From contig DYEU01000032.1 in assembly GCA_020725555.1 (NCBI GenBank), forward strand, positions 177,656 through 241,655: DNA of 64,000 nt, read 5' to 3'. Under the pieces are notes generated by a model that saw only the letters and a program-made list of their open reading frames with translations, searched no databases and had not been told where the DNA came from. A program made the translations under genes and the position numbers. This stretch comes from Desulfatibacillum sp. GTDB taxonomy: Bacteria; Desulfobacterota; Desulfobacteria; Desulfobacterales; SpSt-501. Shown piece by piece: positions 32,982 through 44,028 of the stretch. The stretch's first letter is position 1, and every line of letters starts with the position of its first letter.

Positions 32982-33894
32982 ATGAACGGCAGCCAAGTGT
33001 CCACGTGGCGCAACTACCTTCCCTCGGCGGTGCTGCTGGCGATCCTGATCGTCTTGACCGCCTGGGCTTTCGCGGCGGGCGTCGCCGGCCAGGGGGGACC
33101 GCCGGTCGACGCCGGTCGCGGGCTGGCCCTGATCGTCATCGGCCTGGCAGCAGGATTCCTGGGAGGCATCATCGGCACCGGCGGCTGCAGCGTGATGCTG
33201 CCCGCCATACATTTTTGGATGGGTTATTCCACGCCGGTCGCGGTGGGGACGACGCTCTTTGCGGTCATTTTTACCGCGATCTCAGGTGGTTATGGGCATC
33301 TTGTCCGGCGCAATTTGGATGTGAGTGCCACCCTCTGGCTGGGGGGGGGCGGGGATTCTGGGGGTGTTGATCGGCTCCTGGCTCTTCACCCTTCTCACCC
33401 GGCACGTGACCCTGTTGGGGTTGATCCTTGGCCTGGCCTTTCTCTGGCCGGCCATCCGCATGATCTGGGAGGGGCTCCGCAAGGGCGGGCATCCCGCAGC
33501 CGAGGGCAACACCATCCCGCGCCATGTCGTCGGCTGGGCCGTCTTTGGTTTTCTGATCGGCATCTTCACCGGCATCGTGGGGTTGGGGGGCGGCTATGCG
33601 CTGGTGCCGGGGCTGATCTACCTTTTCGGCGCCCCGGTCTACGTGACCATGGGAACCTCGCTCGCCACGATGATCCCGCTGGCGGTCGTGGGCGGCGGCA
33701 TCAAGCTGATCCAGGGCTATGTGGCGATCGGAGCCGGGCTGCTGCTGGCTGCGGGAACCGTGGTGGGCGCCCAGATCGGAGCGGCCGTGATCAAGAAGTT
33801 CAAGCCGGCGACGCTCAAGCTGATCTTCGGCATCTATTTCCTCTACGTCGCGGTGAAGTTCATCCTGGCCTACGCCGGAGTCCAAATCTTCTGA
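32982..33894 (+). pseudogene. TauE/SafE (sulfite exporter family) permease, frameshifted at a G9 tract
   Basis: The first part (from ATG 32982 with AAGGAGG upstream) reads MNGSQVSTWRNYLPSAVLLA and continues through GFLGGIIGTGGCSVMLPAIHF, the family motif. At nine G (33341-33349) the frame is lost. Removing one G gives ATLWLGGAGILGVLIGSWLF, and the rest of the protein follows to 33894, with the second family motif GFLIGIFTGIVGLGGGYALVPG. The full product would be about 303 residues with eight helices. The shift may be a sequencing error, a real inactivating mutation or a phase-variable tract. The gene stands behind a strong sigma-54 promoter, so it is probably functional in most cells. Members export sulfite, sulfonates or other anions. 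Confidence 0.85.
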
Positions 33895-33922
33895 GGACAA
33901 ACGGCCGCGGGAGCGGCGCCGA

Positions 33923-35272
33923 TCAGAACGAGTAACGCAGCCTCAATTCAAGGCGGCCGTCGGTGGGCTTCTCGCCGTATTCGCTGCCGCGGCCGCCGTG
34001 GAGGAGGACACCCTTCAGCCGCAGCTCGAGATTGGTGATCCGGGTGTAGAGCAGCTCGGGGGAGAGCGAGAAGCTGCGGTCGTCCAGGTTGAGGATCGTT
34101 GTCACCGCCGGGGTGAAATAGAGGATGTCGAACGGCTCCTTCTGGCTGACCCGGAAGTAAAGATAGTCCCGCAGGGGGTTCGACCGGCCGTAGGCGCCCT
34201 GGGTGAGGTTGGCGGCTTTCCGGATCGGGGCGGCGTTGCCGGCCGTGACATAGGCATCGTAGGCGCGGTCGACGAACGTGAAGAACTCTCGGGCCTCGGA
34301 TCCGCTGTAGCCGGTGCCGTTGCGGTAATACTCGAGAATATAGGTCGTGTCGATGCGGCTCAGGTAACGCAGCCCCACCAGGCCGCTCCAGGCATCGATT
34401 TCGGATTCGGACACCGCGCCGGCGGCATTGACTTTCTTGAGACGAACATCGTCGATCCAGGCCGACTCCCCGTGGATTTCCAGGTTGGTGGCGATGTTGC
34501 GCGAGAAATCGAACCCGAAGCGATCGGGCCGGCTGTCGCCTTTCAGCACCATGACATCGATGTCCGTGTCGTACAGCAGAACATAGACCTTGGCGGCGAC
34601 GTTGATGTGCCCCGATTCGCCGAAATCGCGGTTCAGGCCATGGTCCACCGGCAGCAGCAGCGGGGAGAAGGAAACGGTTCTCAGAGGCCCATCCATGCTC
34701 TTGATGAAATCGAAACCCGCCATGTAGAAGCCTTCCAAATTGAGCTCGGGATCGTCCGGGTCCTTGGGGCGATCCACAAAGGCGACAGGGTTCCAGGCGT
34801 AGCCTTTCCCCCATTTGGCGGTGAACTTGCCCGCGGTGACAGCCAGCGAAGGCGAGGGCTTGGCCGCGAGATAGGCCTCGTAGGGTTTCGTGTCCTCCGA
34901 CCAGCCGTCGTAGGTGTGATCGAGGAGGTTTTGGATGCGGGCGAAGGCCTTCCACGCGTTCCACTCGAAGCCGGCATCGAGCTGGAGAGTGAAACTCTGC
35001 TGAGAAAGCGGGTCGCTCACGCGGCGGTCGTAAAACCGGGCCTTGTAGAGGGCGGCGCCGCGGTCGAGATCGAAGAGGATCGGCCGCATTTCGGCGTAGC
35101 CCCCGAAGCGGTAAGGCTTCTTCTCGGTTTCGGAAGGCTCGAAGGAATACTCCTCGGCTCGGGCGGCAAGGGCAGCGGTGAAAAGTCCCAGGGCGAGCAC
35201 GCCCGCCAGGAGGGCAAGACCGCGCCGGGAGAGCAGCGAACGGGAACTCGGCGTTCCTGGGCTGATGGGCAT
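33923..35272 (-). CDS. Outer-membrane beta-barrel protein (DUF1302-like)
   Basis: This is a 449-residue protein with a Sec signal peptide (RGLALLAGVLALGLFTAALA, then ARAEE). The mature part is rich in alternating aromatic beta strands (RFGGYAEMRPILFDLDRG, VTAGKFTAKWGKGYAWNPV) and ends in LRLRYSF, with the terminal Phe required for BAM assembly. It is the last gene of the leftward ZraP-like/ABC/LolA-like cluster and may be the outer-membrane component of that exporter system. It has no porin motif that reveals its substrate. The start ATG has no strong ribosome binding site. Confidence 0.85.
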   Translation of the reverse strand: MPISPGTPSSRSLLSRRGLALLAGVLALGLFTAALAARAEEYSFEPSETEKKPYRFGGYAEMRPILFDLDRGAALYKARFYDRRVSDPLSQQSFTLQLDAGFEWNAWKAFARIQNLLDHTYDGWSEDTKPYEAYLAAKPSPSLAVTAGKFTAKWGKGYAWNPVAFVDRPKDPDDPELNLEGFYMAGFDFIKSMDGPLRTVSFSPLLLPVDHGLNRDFGESGHINVAAKVYVLLYDTDIDVMVLKGDSRPDRFGFDFSRNIATNLEIHGESAWIDDVRLKKVNAAGAVSESEIDAWSGLVGLRYLSRIDTTYILEYYRNGTGYSGSEAREFFTFVDRAYDAYVTAGNAAPIRKAANLTQGAYGRSNPLRDYLYFRVSQKEPFDILYFTPAVTTILNLDDRSFSLSPELLYTRITNLELRLKGVLLHGGRGSEYGEKPTDGRLELRLRYSF

Positions 35273-35291
35273 CGCCGTGGGGCCCGGGACC

Positions 35292-36023
35292 TTACTGCCG
35301 CAGCGATTCGATGTGCGGCATGTAGGTCAGGGTGAAGACCTCGTCGGGAAATTCCCGGAGCTTGAGCTTCGCAAAGATCATGACCGACTTGTAGCCTTTG
35401 TAGAGCGGGCTGTCGGTTTCGATCACGGCAGGCCGCACAAAGCCGCCTCCAAAATCCTGGATGTCTTTGAAATAGAGGGTCTTGATCAGCATGTCGGCCT
35501 CGGTCTTGCATTCGATCCGGGTGGGCACGACCCGCTCCCGGTCCACCCACATCTTCAGGCGATCGTAGGCCACGGTCCGGGTCTTGGCCTTGAGATCGAG
35601 CACGTACTCCTTGTCCAGTTCCTCCAAGCCGACGACGTCGTACTCGTCGCTGTAATCGAGCTGCATGATGTCCGCGTTGTTGAAGACCCCTCCGATCACC
35701 GACTGCAGGCTCGTGATGCGCACGGGCTTGCCCACGTTCGGGATGTAGAGCCACATGTTTTCCCCGAGCCGCAGCGTGCTGCGGCCTTTTTCGCTCGCCG
35801 GCGACAGGAACACCCCGGCCACCATCTCCTTGCCCTTTTTCACCGTATAGAGGACGTACTCCTTCTTGGCGCCGTTTGGCTCGATGTTGATCAGCTTGCG
35901 GTAGAGCTCGTAGGAGGCCGGCGCCAGGTTGCGGTCCACCTTCTGAAGAATTTCGGCCCCGTCCACGGCGTAAGCGCCGGCGGCCCATGCGAGGGACATC
36001 AGGATCCAAAGAAGTTTGCCCAT
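35292..36023 (-). CDS. Outer membrane lipoprotein-sorting protein (LolA-like)
   Basis: This 243-residue protein has a signal peptide (LLWILMSLAWAAGAYA, then VDGAEIL) and the LolA-like half-barrel family pattern: VLYTVKKGKEMVAGVFLSPA, GENMWLYIPNVGKPVRI, and RIECKTEADMLIKTLYFKDI. Proteins of this family are usually encoded with a MacB/FtsX-type permease and an outer-membrane protein, as here. It probably chaperones a lipid or lipoprotein across the periplasm. About 180 bases without a gene separate it from the permease upstream. Confidence 0.85.
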   Translation of the reverse strand: MGKLLWILMSLAWAAGAYAVDGAEILQKVDRNLAPASYELYRKLINIEPNGAKKEYVLYTVKKGKEMVAGVFLSPASEKGRSTLRLGENMWLYIPNVGKPVRITSLQSVIGGVFNNADIMQLDYSDEYDVVGLEELDKEYVLDLKAKTRTVAYDRLKMWVDRERVVPTRIECKTEADMLIKTLYFKDIQDFGGGFVRPAVIETDSPLYKGYKSVMIFAKLKLREFPDEVFTLTYMPHIESLRQ

Positions 36024-36203
36024 GAGGCTTCCCCTTTACCCGATCGCCTGCCCATAACGGGCACGATGTTTCAATGCCAGCATCCGCCCGTCAGCCAAGG
36101 CGCAAGGCGTTTTGGAAAACGCAGCATATCGGCCCTAGGTGAGCATGTTCAACACCCGCGCCACGCCGGATCACGGCTTGAGCCGCTGCGGCAAAACGGC
36201 CGG

Positions 36204-37442
36204 TTAGACATGGCCGAGGGCCTGTATCGGGTCCATGCGCGCGGCCTTGAAGGACGGCTGCAGGCTGGCCACCACAGCGACGACGATCACGATGCCGGCC
36301 ACCACCAGGAGCTCCGCCGGGTTCAACCGCGCGGACAACAGCAGGCCCGTCTGCCGGCCGAAGTCGAAGGTGATCTTGGAGGCGTTCAGAATGAACGCAA
36401 TCCCGATGCTCAAGAGAATGCCTAAAACGGCGCCGATCACCCCCATCAGGAGCCCCTCCACCAGAAAGAGCGAGAGGATCCTGCGCGGCGGCGTGCCCAT
36501 GGCGGCGATGGTGCCGATCTCGCGCACGCGCTCGTAGACCGCCATGATCATCACGTTCATGATGCTGACCAGGACGATGGCGACCAGCATGATCTTGATG
36601 AAGACGGTCATCAGGTCGATCATGCGGGCGATGTTGTAGAAGGGCGATAGCGCCTCCCAAGTGTGCACCTCGAACATGGGCTGGCCCGCCGGATTTTTCT
36701 CCTGGGACAGGCGCCCCTCGATCTCCTTGAACAACGGCTGGAGCAAGCTGAAATCCTTCAGCCGCACGGCAATCTCGCTGATCTCCATCTCCTCCATCCG
36801 CAAAAGCTCCGCCGCGTCCTCGAGGTGCACGTACCCGTCGCGGCCGCCGGGGCCGGTGACGCCTTCGAGGATCCCGCCGACCACAAACTGCTTGCCGTTC
36901 ACGGAGCCATCCTTGTTGGTCGCGATGACGACGACCGGGTCGCCCACCTTGACTTTCATGCCCCGGGCAAGGAGTTCGGGGACCAGGATCTTGCCCTTGC
37001 GGATTGCCTTTTCGCCGTCCAGCACCCGCGACATGAGCAGCGGCGCCGTCCAAACCTCTTTTTCCGGGTCCACCCCGTTCAGGCGGATGCTGGTCGTCTC
37101 GGTGAAGTTGCTGAACATCCCGCCCAGCTTGATGCGCGGCGAGTAGCTCTCCACGCCGGGTGTCTCCTTGAGGATCGACTCGACCCTACCGTAGGCGCGC
37201 AGCTTGAGATTCATGTTCAACGGCAGGGTGTCGATGGCCGCGAGGTACCCCTTGCGGTGGATCTGCAGATGGCCGATGTAGGAATCGGTGATCTGCCCGA
37301 TCATCATGTTCTTGAACGAGTCGGTCACGCCCACGAAGACCGCGACAAAGACGACCCCGATGACGATCAGCCCCAGGGTGAGCAGGGTCCGGCGCTTGTA
37401 GCGCATGAGGTTGCGCGCCGCGATTTTAAAAAGATTCGTCAT
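36204..37442 (-). CDS. MacB/FtsX-type ABC transporter permease
   Basis: This is a 412-residue protein with one N-terminal helix ([21 protein letters not shown]), a large periplasmic domain of about 220 residues and three C-terminal helices (for example [20 protein letters not shown]). This is the four-helix MacB/LolCE topology. Its ATG overlaps the ATPase stop (ATGA). Together they act as a mechanotransmitting ABC system that moves lipoproteins or toxic compounds at the outer face of the inner membrane. Confidence 0.92.
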   Translation of the reverse strand: MTNLFKIAARNLMRYKRRTLLTLGLIVIGVVFVAVFVGVTDSFKNMMIGQITDSYIGHLQIHRKGYLAAIDTLPLNMNLKLRAYGRVESILKETPGVESYSPRIKLGGMFSNFTETTSIRLNGVDPEKEVWTAPLLMSRVLDGEKAIRKGKILVPELLARGMKVKVGDPVVVIATNKDGSVNGKQFVVGGILEGVTGPGGRDGYVHLEDAAELLRMEEMEISEIAVRLKDFSLLQPLFKEIEGRLSQEKNPAGQPMFEVHTWEALSPFYNIARMIDLMTVFIKIMLVAIVLVSIMNVMIMAVYERVREIGTIAAMGTPPRRILSLFLVEGLLMGVIGAVLGILLSIGIAFILNASKITFDFGRQTGLLLSARLNPAELLVVAGIVIVVAVVASLQPSFKAARMDPIQALGHV

Positions 37443-38134
37443 GCCGCAACCCTCCCCCCGTCGGTTTTCAGTCTGCCGTCCTCGAGCCGGAAAATGGATT
37501 CCACCTCGCCGATGATGCGGGCGTCGTGGGTGGAGAAGACGAAGGTGGTCCGCAACTTGTCGCGGATGGCCTTCATCAGGTGGATGATCGTCATCGCCGT
37601 GTCATGGTCCAGGTTGGCGGTGGGCTCGTCCGCCAGGACGAGATCCGGCCGGGTCACGAGCGCACGCGCGATGGCGACCCGCTGCTTCTGGCCGCCTGAA
37701 AGCTGGTCCGGTTTCTTGCGGCGCTGATCGGTCATCCCCACGGCCTCCAGCAGCTCTTCCACCGCTTCGCGCCGCCGGCCCGCCGGGACGTTTTGAACCA
37801 TGACGAGCGGGTACTCCACGTTTTCGAAGACCGTCAGCACCGGGATCAGGTTGAAGCTCTGGAAGATGAACCCGATGTGCTTGCCCCGGAAACGTGCGGC
37901 TTCTGTGCCGTTGAGCGCGGCCACATCCGTTTCCGCCACCCGGAGCTTTCCGCTCGAGGGTTTGTCCAGGCAACCCACGAGGTTCAGGAGAGTGGTCTTG
38001 CCGCTGCCCGAGGGTCCGACGAAGGAGACAAAGGCTCCTTTGTCCACGGAAAAGCTGACGCCGCGCAGGGCAAACGTCTCCACATCGGCCGTGCGGTAGG
38101 CTTTGACGACGTCTTGGGCTTCGATCAACGCCAT
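37439..38134 (-). CDS. MacB/LolD-type ABC transporter ATP-binding protein
   Basis: This is a 231-residue ATPase. Walker A is [11 protein letters not shown] near residue 41, the LolD/MacB-typical segment [24 protein letters not shown] follows, the signature is [15 protein letters not shown], and Walker B is [12 protein letters not shown]. It energises the permease with which it overlaps by 4 bases. It follows two ZraP-like genes on the same strand, about 70 bases downstream. Confidence 0.93.
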   Translation of the reverse strand: MALIEAQDVVKAYRTADVETFALRGVSFSVDKGAFVSFVGPSGSGKTTLLNLVGCLDKPSSGKLRVAETDVAALNGTEAARFRGKHIGFIFQSFNLIPVLTVFENVEYPLVMVQNVPAGRRREAVEELLEAVGMTDQRRKKPDQLSGGQKQRVAIARALVTRPDLVLADEPTANLDHDTAMTIIHLMKAIRDKLRTTFVFSTHDARIIGEVESIFRLEDGRLKTDGGRVAA

Positions 38135-38205
38135 GGGGGGTCTCCGGTCCTTCGGCCGATCTTGGAAGGCGGGGCGGATCGCTCCGGCCCGCCTTCCAGA
38201 GAGGA

Positions 38206-38592
38206 TCAGTTGTTGTTTGGCGGGGAAACCAGATCGAGCATCTTCGTCCTCCATTCGACCATCTCGCGGTGCATCTCATCGGAGATCTCCAGCATCTCCC
38301 TTTGAAGGCCGAGGGCTTTTGCCGGATCCGGGTTTCCGTCCGCGATGAGGCCCCTCCATTCCGCTTTCTTCGCCCAGAGTTCCTGGCGCAGCGGGGCGAG
38401 CCGGCTTTCGTGTTCCTGCCTCAGCTTTTGCAGCTGTGCGGCCTGCTCGGGGGTGAGGGTCTGTCCGATCACCGGCCCCAAGCCGCATCCCCACCCCCCG
38501 CCGAAACCTCCCGGGCCGGCGAGTGCAGACCCGGCAACCAGGGCCAGGATCGCCGCCGCCGATCCAATCACCTTTAAAGGTTTGCCTTTCAT
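38206..38592 (-). CDS. ZraP/CpxP-like periplasmic protein (second copy)
   Basis: This is a 128-residue protein with a Sec signal peptide (KVIGSAAAILALVAGSALA), then a Gly-rich segment and a helical LTxxQ-type repeat region (LTPEQAAQLQKLRQEHESRL ... MLEISDEMHREMVEWR). The order resembles ZraP, a periplasmic zinc-stress chaperone. AAAGGAGAGG precedes the ATG. It is paralogous to the next gene upstream. Confidence 0.85.
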   Translation of the reverse strand: MKGKPLKVIGSAAAILALVAGSALAGPGGFGGGWGCGLGPVIGQTLTPEQAAQLQKLRQEHESRLAPLRQELWAKKAEWRGLIADGNPDPAKALGLQREMLEISDEMHREMVEWRTKMLDLVSPPNNN

Positions 38593-38621
38593 CGGAACCT
38601 CTCCTTTCCTGTGATCTGATG

Positions 38622-39119
38622 TTACCATCTGCCGCCGGGCATGGGGCCTCGTCGGCCGGGACCCATGCCGCGTTCCATTCCCGCACCCATGCCGTATCCC
38701 GCCAAGGGCAGCCGCTCGCGCTGCTCCGGGGTCAGCAGGGAATGGACTTCGAAACGGTGCCGGGTCGTCTTTTCCCGCAGCCGAAGGTCGAGCTCGGCCA
38801 GTTCACGCTGCTTGGCGAGAATCTTTTCCTGATCCGGGTTCGGGTCCGCCCAGAGGGAGCGCAATTCGGATCTCTTGGCGAGCCGCTCATTCTGCAGCGG
38901 GGCCATCTCGGCCCAGTGCTTTTTGCGCAGCTCCTCCATCTTCTGCTTCTGCTCCGGGGTCAGGTCAGGGATTTGGCTGTAAGGCCCGCCGTACCCTGGG
39001 CCCATCCCCGGCCCGCGGCCCATGCCGCCACCCCCGCCCCAGCCCCCGGGGCCCGCGAGAGCCGCCGAGGCCGTGGCGATCAAAACCGCTGCCACCATGC
39101 TCGCTATCCTGAGTTTCAT
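38622..39119 (-). CDS. ZraP-like periplasmic metal-stress chaperone
   Basis: This is a 165-residue protein with a signal peptide (ASMVAAVLIATASAALA), a Gly/Pro-rich region, then a helical core (LTPEQKQKMEELRKKHWAEM, LLTPEQRERLPL) and a Met/Gly/Arg-rich C-terminus that can bind metal. The order signal-Gly/Met region-helical hairpin is that of ZraP. AAAGGAGGAGCG lies before the ATG, and a sigma-54 promoter stands about 40 bases upstream. It is divergent from the histidine kinase gene, as zraP is from zraSR. Confidence 0.87.
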   Translation of the reverse strand: MKLRIASMVAAVLIATASAALAGPGGWGGGGGMGRGPGMGPGYGGPYSQIPDLTPEQKQKMEELRKKHWAEMAPLQNERLAKRSELRSLWADPNPDQEKILAKQRELAELDLRLREKTTRHRFEVHSLLTPEQRERLPLAGYGMGAGMERGMGPGRRGPMPGGRW

Positions 39120-39158
39120 TTCGCTCCTCCTTTCTCGAGGAATTCGCAGATCATCTCA

Positions 39159-39174
39159 TGCAGCCGGCATGCCA
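39159..39174 (-). promoter_or_regulatory. Sigma-54 promoter of the ZraP-like operon
   Basis: Leftward TGGCATGCCGGCTGCA has GG and GC 10 bases apart, with TGGCA at -24 and CTGCA at -12. The predicted start is about 28 bases before the ATG. The remaining space to the kinase gene (39175-39441) is AT-rich, with imperfect inverted repeats such as CAATT-CCTTA-AATTG at about 39315-39329 that may bind the ZraR-like regulator; it holds no other gene. Confidence 0.7.
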
Positions 39175-39441
39175 GCCTTGGGCAAAGCCGAGGTTTGTTT
39201 TAAATTGTTGTTATTTCAAACGGTTAAAATTGAGATGCGCTATAGCCTGGTTTTCCCTGCGGAAAAATTTGTCGGCCCGAGGCGGTGCGGAAAACAAAAA
39301 AAAAAACAAATATAGACAATTCCTTAAATTGCCAAACGACGATTCCCCGGAGGGTCGACAAGGTTGTCGACCCGCTGCGGCCGCGAGCCGATCTTGCCCG
39401 CCATGAAGAAAGAGAGTAGGCTGGAAGAGAGGAAAGCAGCG

Positions 39442-41193
39442 ATGGGACCAAAAGCGGAGCGGCTGCCGGGCGAGGGGGTGTCCGGAGAACGGCGCATGTT
39501 TCTTCAGCCGCTTGCCGTTGCTGCGGTTTCTCTCTTCATCTGCGTTCTCTTCCTGGCCACGGCGATGCTGAGCAGCCGCAGGCTCGAGGAAGCGCTGATC
39601 GAAGGCCTGCATGCGCGGGCTTCTTCCATCCTCCAGGGAATCGAGCTCCTGGCTGAACACAAGTTCGAGCGCTGGGAAAAGCTGCTTCAGGCGGGAAGCT
39701 CCGACCCGTTCTCCCTGGATCCCTCCATGGAAGAAGTCTTCGCCCTGCGGGAAGTGCTGGTCGCCGATCTTCTGGCGACGGCGGCCGAAGTGGACCTCGC
39801 GCTTTCCGCCGGCACGGCCCCGGAACGCCTCCTTGGGGAAATCCTCGCCGCAAAGGAAATCTCCGCCATCGTGCTCCTTGGGGCCGACGGCAACACGCTG
39901 CTTTCCGCCGGTCGCTTGCCCGGCGGGCTGGCCCTCCCCGAGCTCTCCGGGCTTCTGCCGCCCGGGGAAAAGATCGCCGTGCGGCTCTGGGAAGAAGACG
40001 CGCTTTCCCCGGGGTTTGTCGGGATGCAAAGAGCCGACTTCCAGGGGTCGATCCTTCTTTTTTTCGAGCGCGAGGGGGTTCGCCGCTGGGCGTGCCGGCG
40101 GGCGCTTCGGGAGGCGGCCGAAGAGGTGGGCTGGCGTGAAGAGGTCGCCTATCTCCATCTTGAGGACCATGCCGGCCGCGGGATCCTCTCATTAGGCAAT
40201 GCACCCGAAGCCGGGGCGGCGACCCCCGCCCCCGCCGCAGGACGGATGCAGCGCCTGCCGGGAAACGAAGGAGACACTCTCGAGGCGGCGCGCCGAATCC
40301 GCGTGGGCGAGGAGGAGCCGTTTCTCGCCCGGATCGGGATGCGCGCCCGGAGCCTCGATGCGCTGGTGCGCGACCACCGCCGCAACGTCTACGTGTCCGC
40401 GGCGATGATGGTCGGCCTGGGCCTGCTGTCCATCCTGCTCCTCGTCTGGAACCAGAACCGCCACCTGCGGCGCATCCAGGAACTGCAGCGGCGCCTGCAC
40501 CAGACCGAGCGCCTCTCTTCCCTCGGGCAGCTCGCCGCCGCCGTGGCCCACGAAATCCGCAACCCCCTGAACGCCGTGAGCCTGGCGATCCAGCGGCTGC
40601 AGCGCGAGGCCGCTGGCGGGGAGGGCCGGGGGTTTTCGGAAGACGCGGCCAGGCTGTTGCACACCGTCCGGGGAGAAATCCGCCGGCTCGACCATATCGT
40701 CGAGGATTTCCTCTCGCTATCGCGGGCGGGCCGGCTCGGGCTTCGCGACGTTTCCCTGCGCGGCCTGCTCGAATCGCTGCTTGCGCTCCTGGGCGAGGAG
40801 GCGAAAGTGCGCAACGTCCTCCTCCAGCCCGTTTTCCCGGACACGGATCTCGTCCTGGCCGGGGATGAAAACCGCCTGCGCCAGGCTCTGCTCAACCTGA
40901 TGAAAAACGCGCTCGAGGCGCTGCCGCAGGGCGGTACCGTCCGCGTCACCCTCCGCCACCGCCCGCCGGGGGCGGCCGAGATCGAAATCCGCGACACGGG
41001 GGTCGGCATCCCCGCGGCGAGCCTCGCGGCGATCTTCAACCCCGACTACACCACCAAGCCCGGCGGGCTGGGCCTGGGGCTTCCGATCGCCCTGCAAATT
41101 ATTCGGGCCCACGGGGGCGAGCTCGACATTCAGAGCGCAGCCGGCCGCGGGACGGTCTGCACGGTCCGGCTGCCGCTTGCGGGACGGAGATAG
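39442..41193 (+). CDS. Membrane sensor histidine kinase (ZraS-like)
   Basis: This kinase of about 583 residues has a first helix near residues 20-42 (LQPLAVAAVSLFICVLFLAT), a periplasmic sensor domain of about 270 residues and a second helix near 315-335. The dimerisation H-box is AVAHEIRNPLNAV and the ATPase N-, G1- and G2-boxes are NLMKNALEAL, DTGVGIP and GLGLGLPIA. The ATG at 39442 is preferred because GAGAGGAAAG precedes it; an in-frame ATG at 39403 has none. It lies 9 bases before its response regulator. By analogy with ZraS it would sense a periplasmic metal. Confidence 0.9.
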   Translation: MGPKAERLPGEGVSGERRMFLQPLAVAAVSLFICVLFLATAMLSSRRLEEALIEGLHARASSILQGIELLAEHKFERWEKLLQAGSSDPFSLDPSMEEVFALREVLVADLLATAAEVDLALSAGTAPERLLGEILAAKEISAIVLLGADGNTLLSAGRLPGGLALPELSGLLPPGEKIAVRLWEEDALSPGFVGMQRADFQGSILLFFEREGVRRWACRRALREAAEEVGWREEVAYLHLEDHAGRGILSLGNAPEAGAATPAPAAGRMQRLPGNEGDTLEAARRIRVGEEEPFLARIGMRARSLDALVRDHRRNVYVSAAMMVGLGLLSILLLVWNQNRHLRRIQELQRRLHQTERLSSLGQLAAAVAHEIRNPLNAVSLAIQRLQREAAGGEGRGFSEDAARLLHTVRGEIRRLDHIVEDFLSLSRAGRLGLRDVSLRGLLESLLALLGEEAKVRNVLLQPVFPDTDLVLAGDENRLRQALLNLMKNALEALPQGGTVRVTLRHRPPGAAEIEIRDTGVGIPAASLAAIFNPDYTTKPGGLGLGLPIALQIIRAHGGELDIQSAAGRGTVCTVRLPLAGRR

Positions 41194-41202
41194 CACCGCC
41201 TC

Positions 41203-42559
<1,357 letters not shown>

Positions 42560-42573
<14 letters not shown>

Positions 42574-43945
42574 CCGGCGGGCGGTGTTTGCGGGCCGATG
42601 CGGCGGGAGCGGGGAACAACCCGTGTAGGCGCATGCGGCGCCACAGCGTCGTGCGGCTGATCCCGAGGGCATGCGCCGCGGCGCGGCGGTTTCCCCGGCA
42701 GCCGGCGAGCGCGGCCCGGATCTTCTCGGCCTCGACGGCCGCCTCCGGCGGTGGGCAGAGGCCGGCTTCCCGGGCCTCCTCGCGGATCTCCTGCGGCAGG
42801 TGTTCCGGCCGGATCAGCCCTTCACGGCAGGTGACGAAGGCATACTCGACGATGTTTTCGAGCTCGCGAATGTTCCCCGGGAAATCGTAGCCGAACAACA
42901 GGCTCAAGGCCTCGGGGGAGATCCCCTGGATCTCGCGGCCCTTGATCATGTTGAATCGGCGTATGAAATGTTCGATCAGGAGCGGGATGTCCTCCCGCCG
43001 CTCGCGCAGCGGCGGGAGGCTCACCTTGACGACGTTTAAGCGATAATAGAGATCTTCCCGGAACCGTCCCTCGCGCACGAGGGCTTTCAGGTCGAGGTTG
43101 GAGGCCGTCACCAGGCGGAAATCGGAGCTCTGGGGCCGATTGGAGCCGAGGGGGGTGAAGACGCCGTCCTCGAGCACCCGCAGCAGGTCGGCCTGAAAGG
43201 CGGTCGAGGTGCTGCCGATCTCGTCCAAAAACAGCGTTCCGCGGTCGGCCGCCTGGATTCTTCCCGGCTTGTCCCGCACAGCCCCCGTAAAGGCGCCTTT
43301 CGCATGGCCGAAGAGCTCCGATTCGAGGAGTGAGTCCGGCAACGCGGCGCAATTCACGGCGATGAAAGGGCCTCCGCTCCGGTGGCTGAGCCCGTGGACG
43401 GCCCGGGCGATGAGCTCCTTTCCCGACCCGGTCGGCCCCTCGATCAGCACCGCGCTGTCGCTCACCGCGATGTCGGGCAAGAACGCCAGAACGGAGCGGA
43501 TCCGCGGATGGCGGCCGACGATGTCCTCCGGGGCGTAGCGCCGGTCGATCTGGCGCCGCAGCTCCTCCACCTCCGAGAGGTCCCGGATGGTTTCGACGGC
43601 CCCCAGGATCCGGCCGTTTTCATCCTTCAACGGGGCGACACTCAGGCGCACGACGACCCGCCCGCCGCCCTTGGCGATGAGGACGGCGTGCTGGTCGACC
43701 CGGGGGCCCTTGCCGCGCAGGCAGTCATCCAGAGGGCAGCGGTGGGAGCAGAGATCGGCCCGCAGGACGTCGAAGCATTTGCGGCCCACGGCGTCCGCGG
43801 CCGAACAACCGGTGATCCGCTCTGCGGCCGGGTTGAGGTAGGAGACCCGCTTTTGCGCATCGATCGTGACCACACCTTCGCTCACGCTCTCAAGGATCGT
43901 GCAGCAGTGAGCGGGTGAAAAGGACAGCGAGCGACAACGCGCCAT
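42560..43945 (-). CDS. PAS-domain sigma-54-dependent activator
   Basis: This is a 461-residue one-component activator. A PAS domain (about 8-125) includes a striking Cys/His cluster, LCSHRCPLDDCLRGKG, that could hold an Fe-S cluster or metal. The AAA+ domain (about 140-370) has GPTGSGKE and the GAFTGA loop. A Fis-type helix-turn-helix is present near residue 430 (NRRAAAHALGISRTTLWRRM). There is no receiver domain and no membrane segment. It is the last gene of the long leftward thiol-redox run and a candidate regulator for the sigma-54 promoters of the NifX-like/selenoprotein, radical SAM, UspA and TauE genes. Start ATG 43945 has GAGGGG upstream. Confidence 0.9.
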
Positions 43946-44028
43946 CGGGTGGGCCCCCCTCAAACCTCAAAACGATTCCCGCGCCTGAAGAAGGCCAGGC
44001 CCCGGGTGCAAGGCCTGGATTTCTCCCC

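Noticed and set aside
39288..39309. Terminator for leftward genes at the A-rich run
   Set aside because: The run lies between the divergent kinase and ZraP-like genes and has no adjacent GC-rich hairpin in the right orientation.
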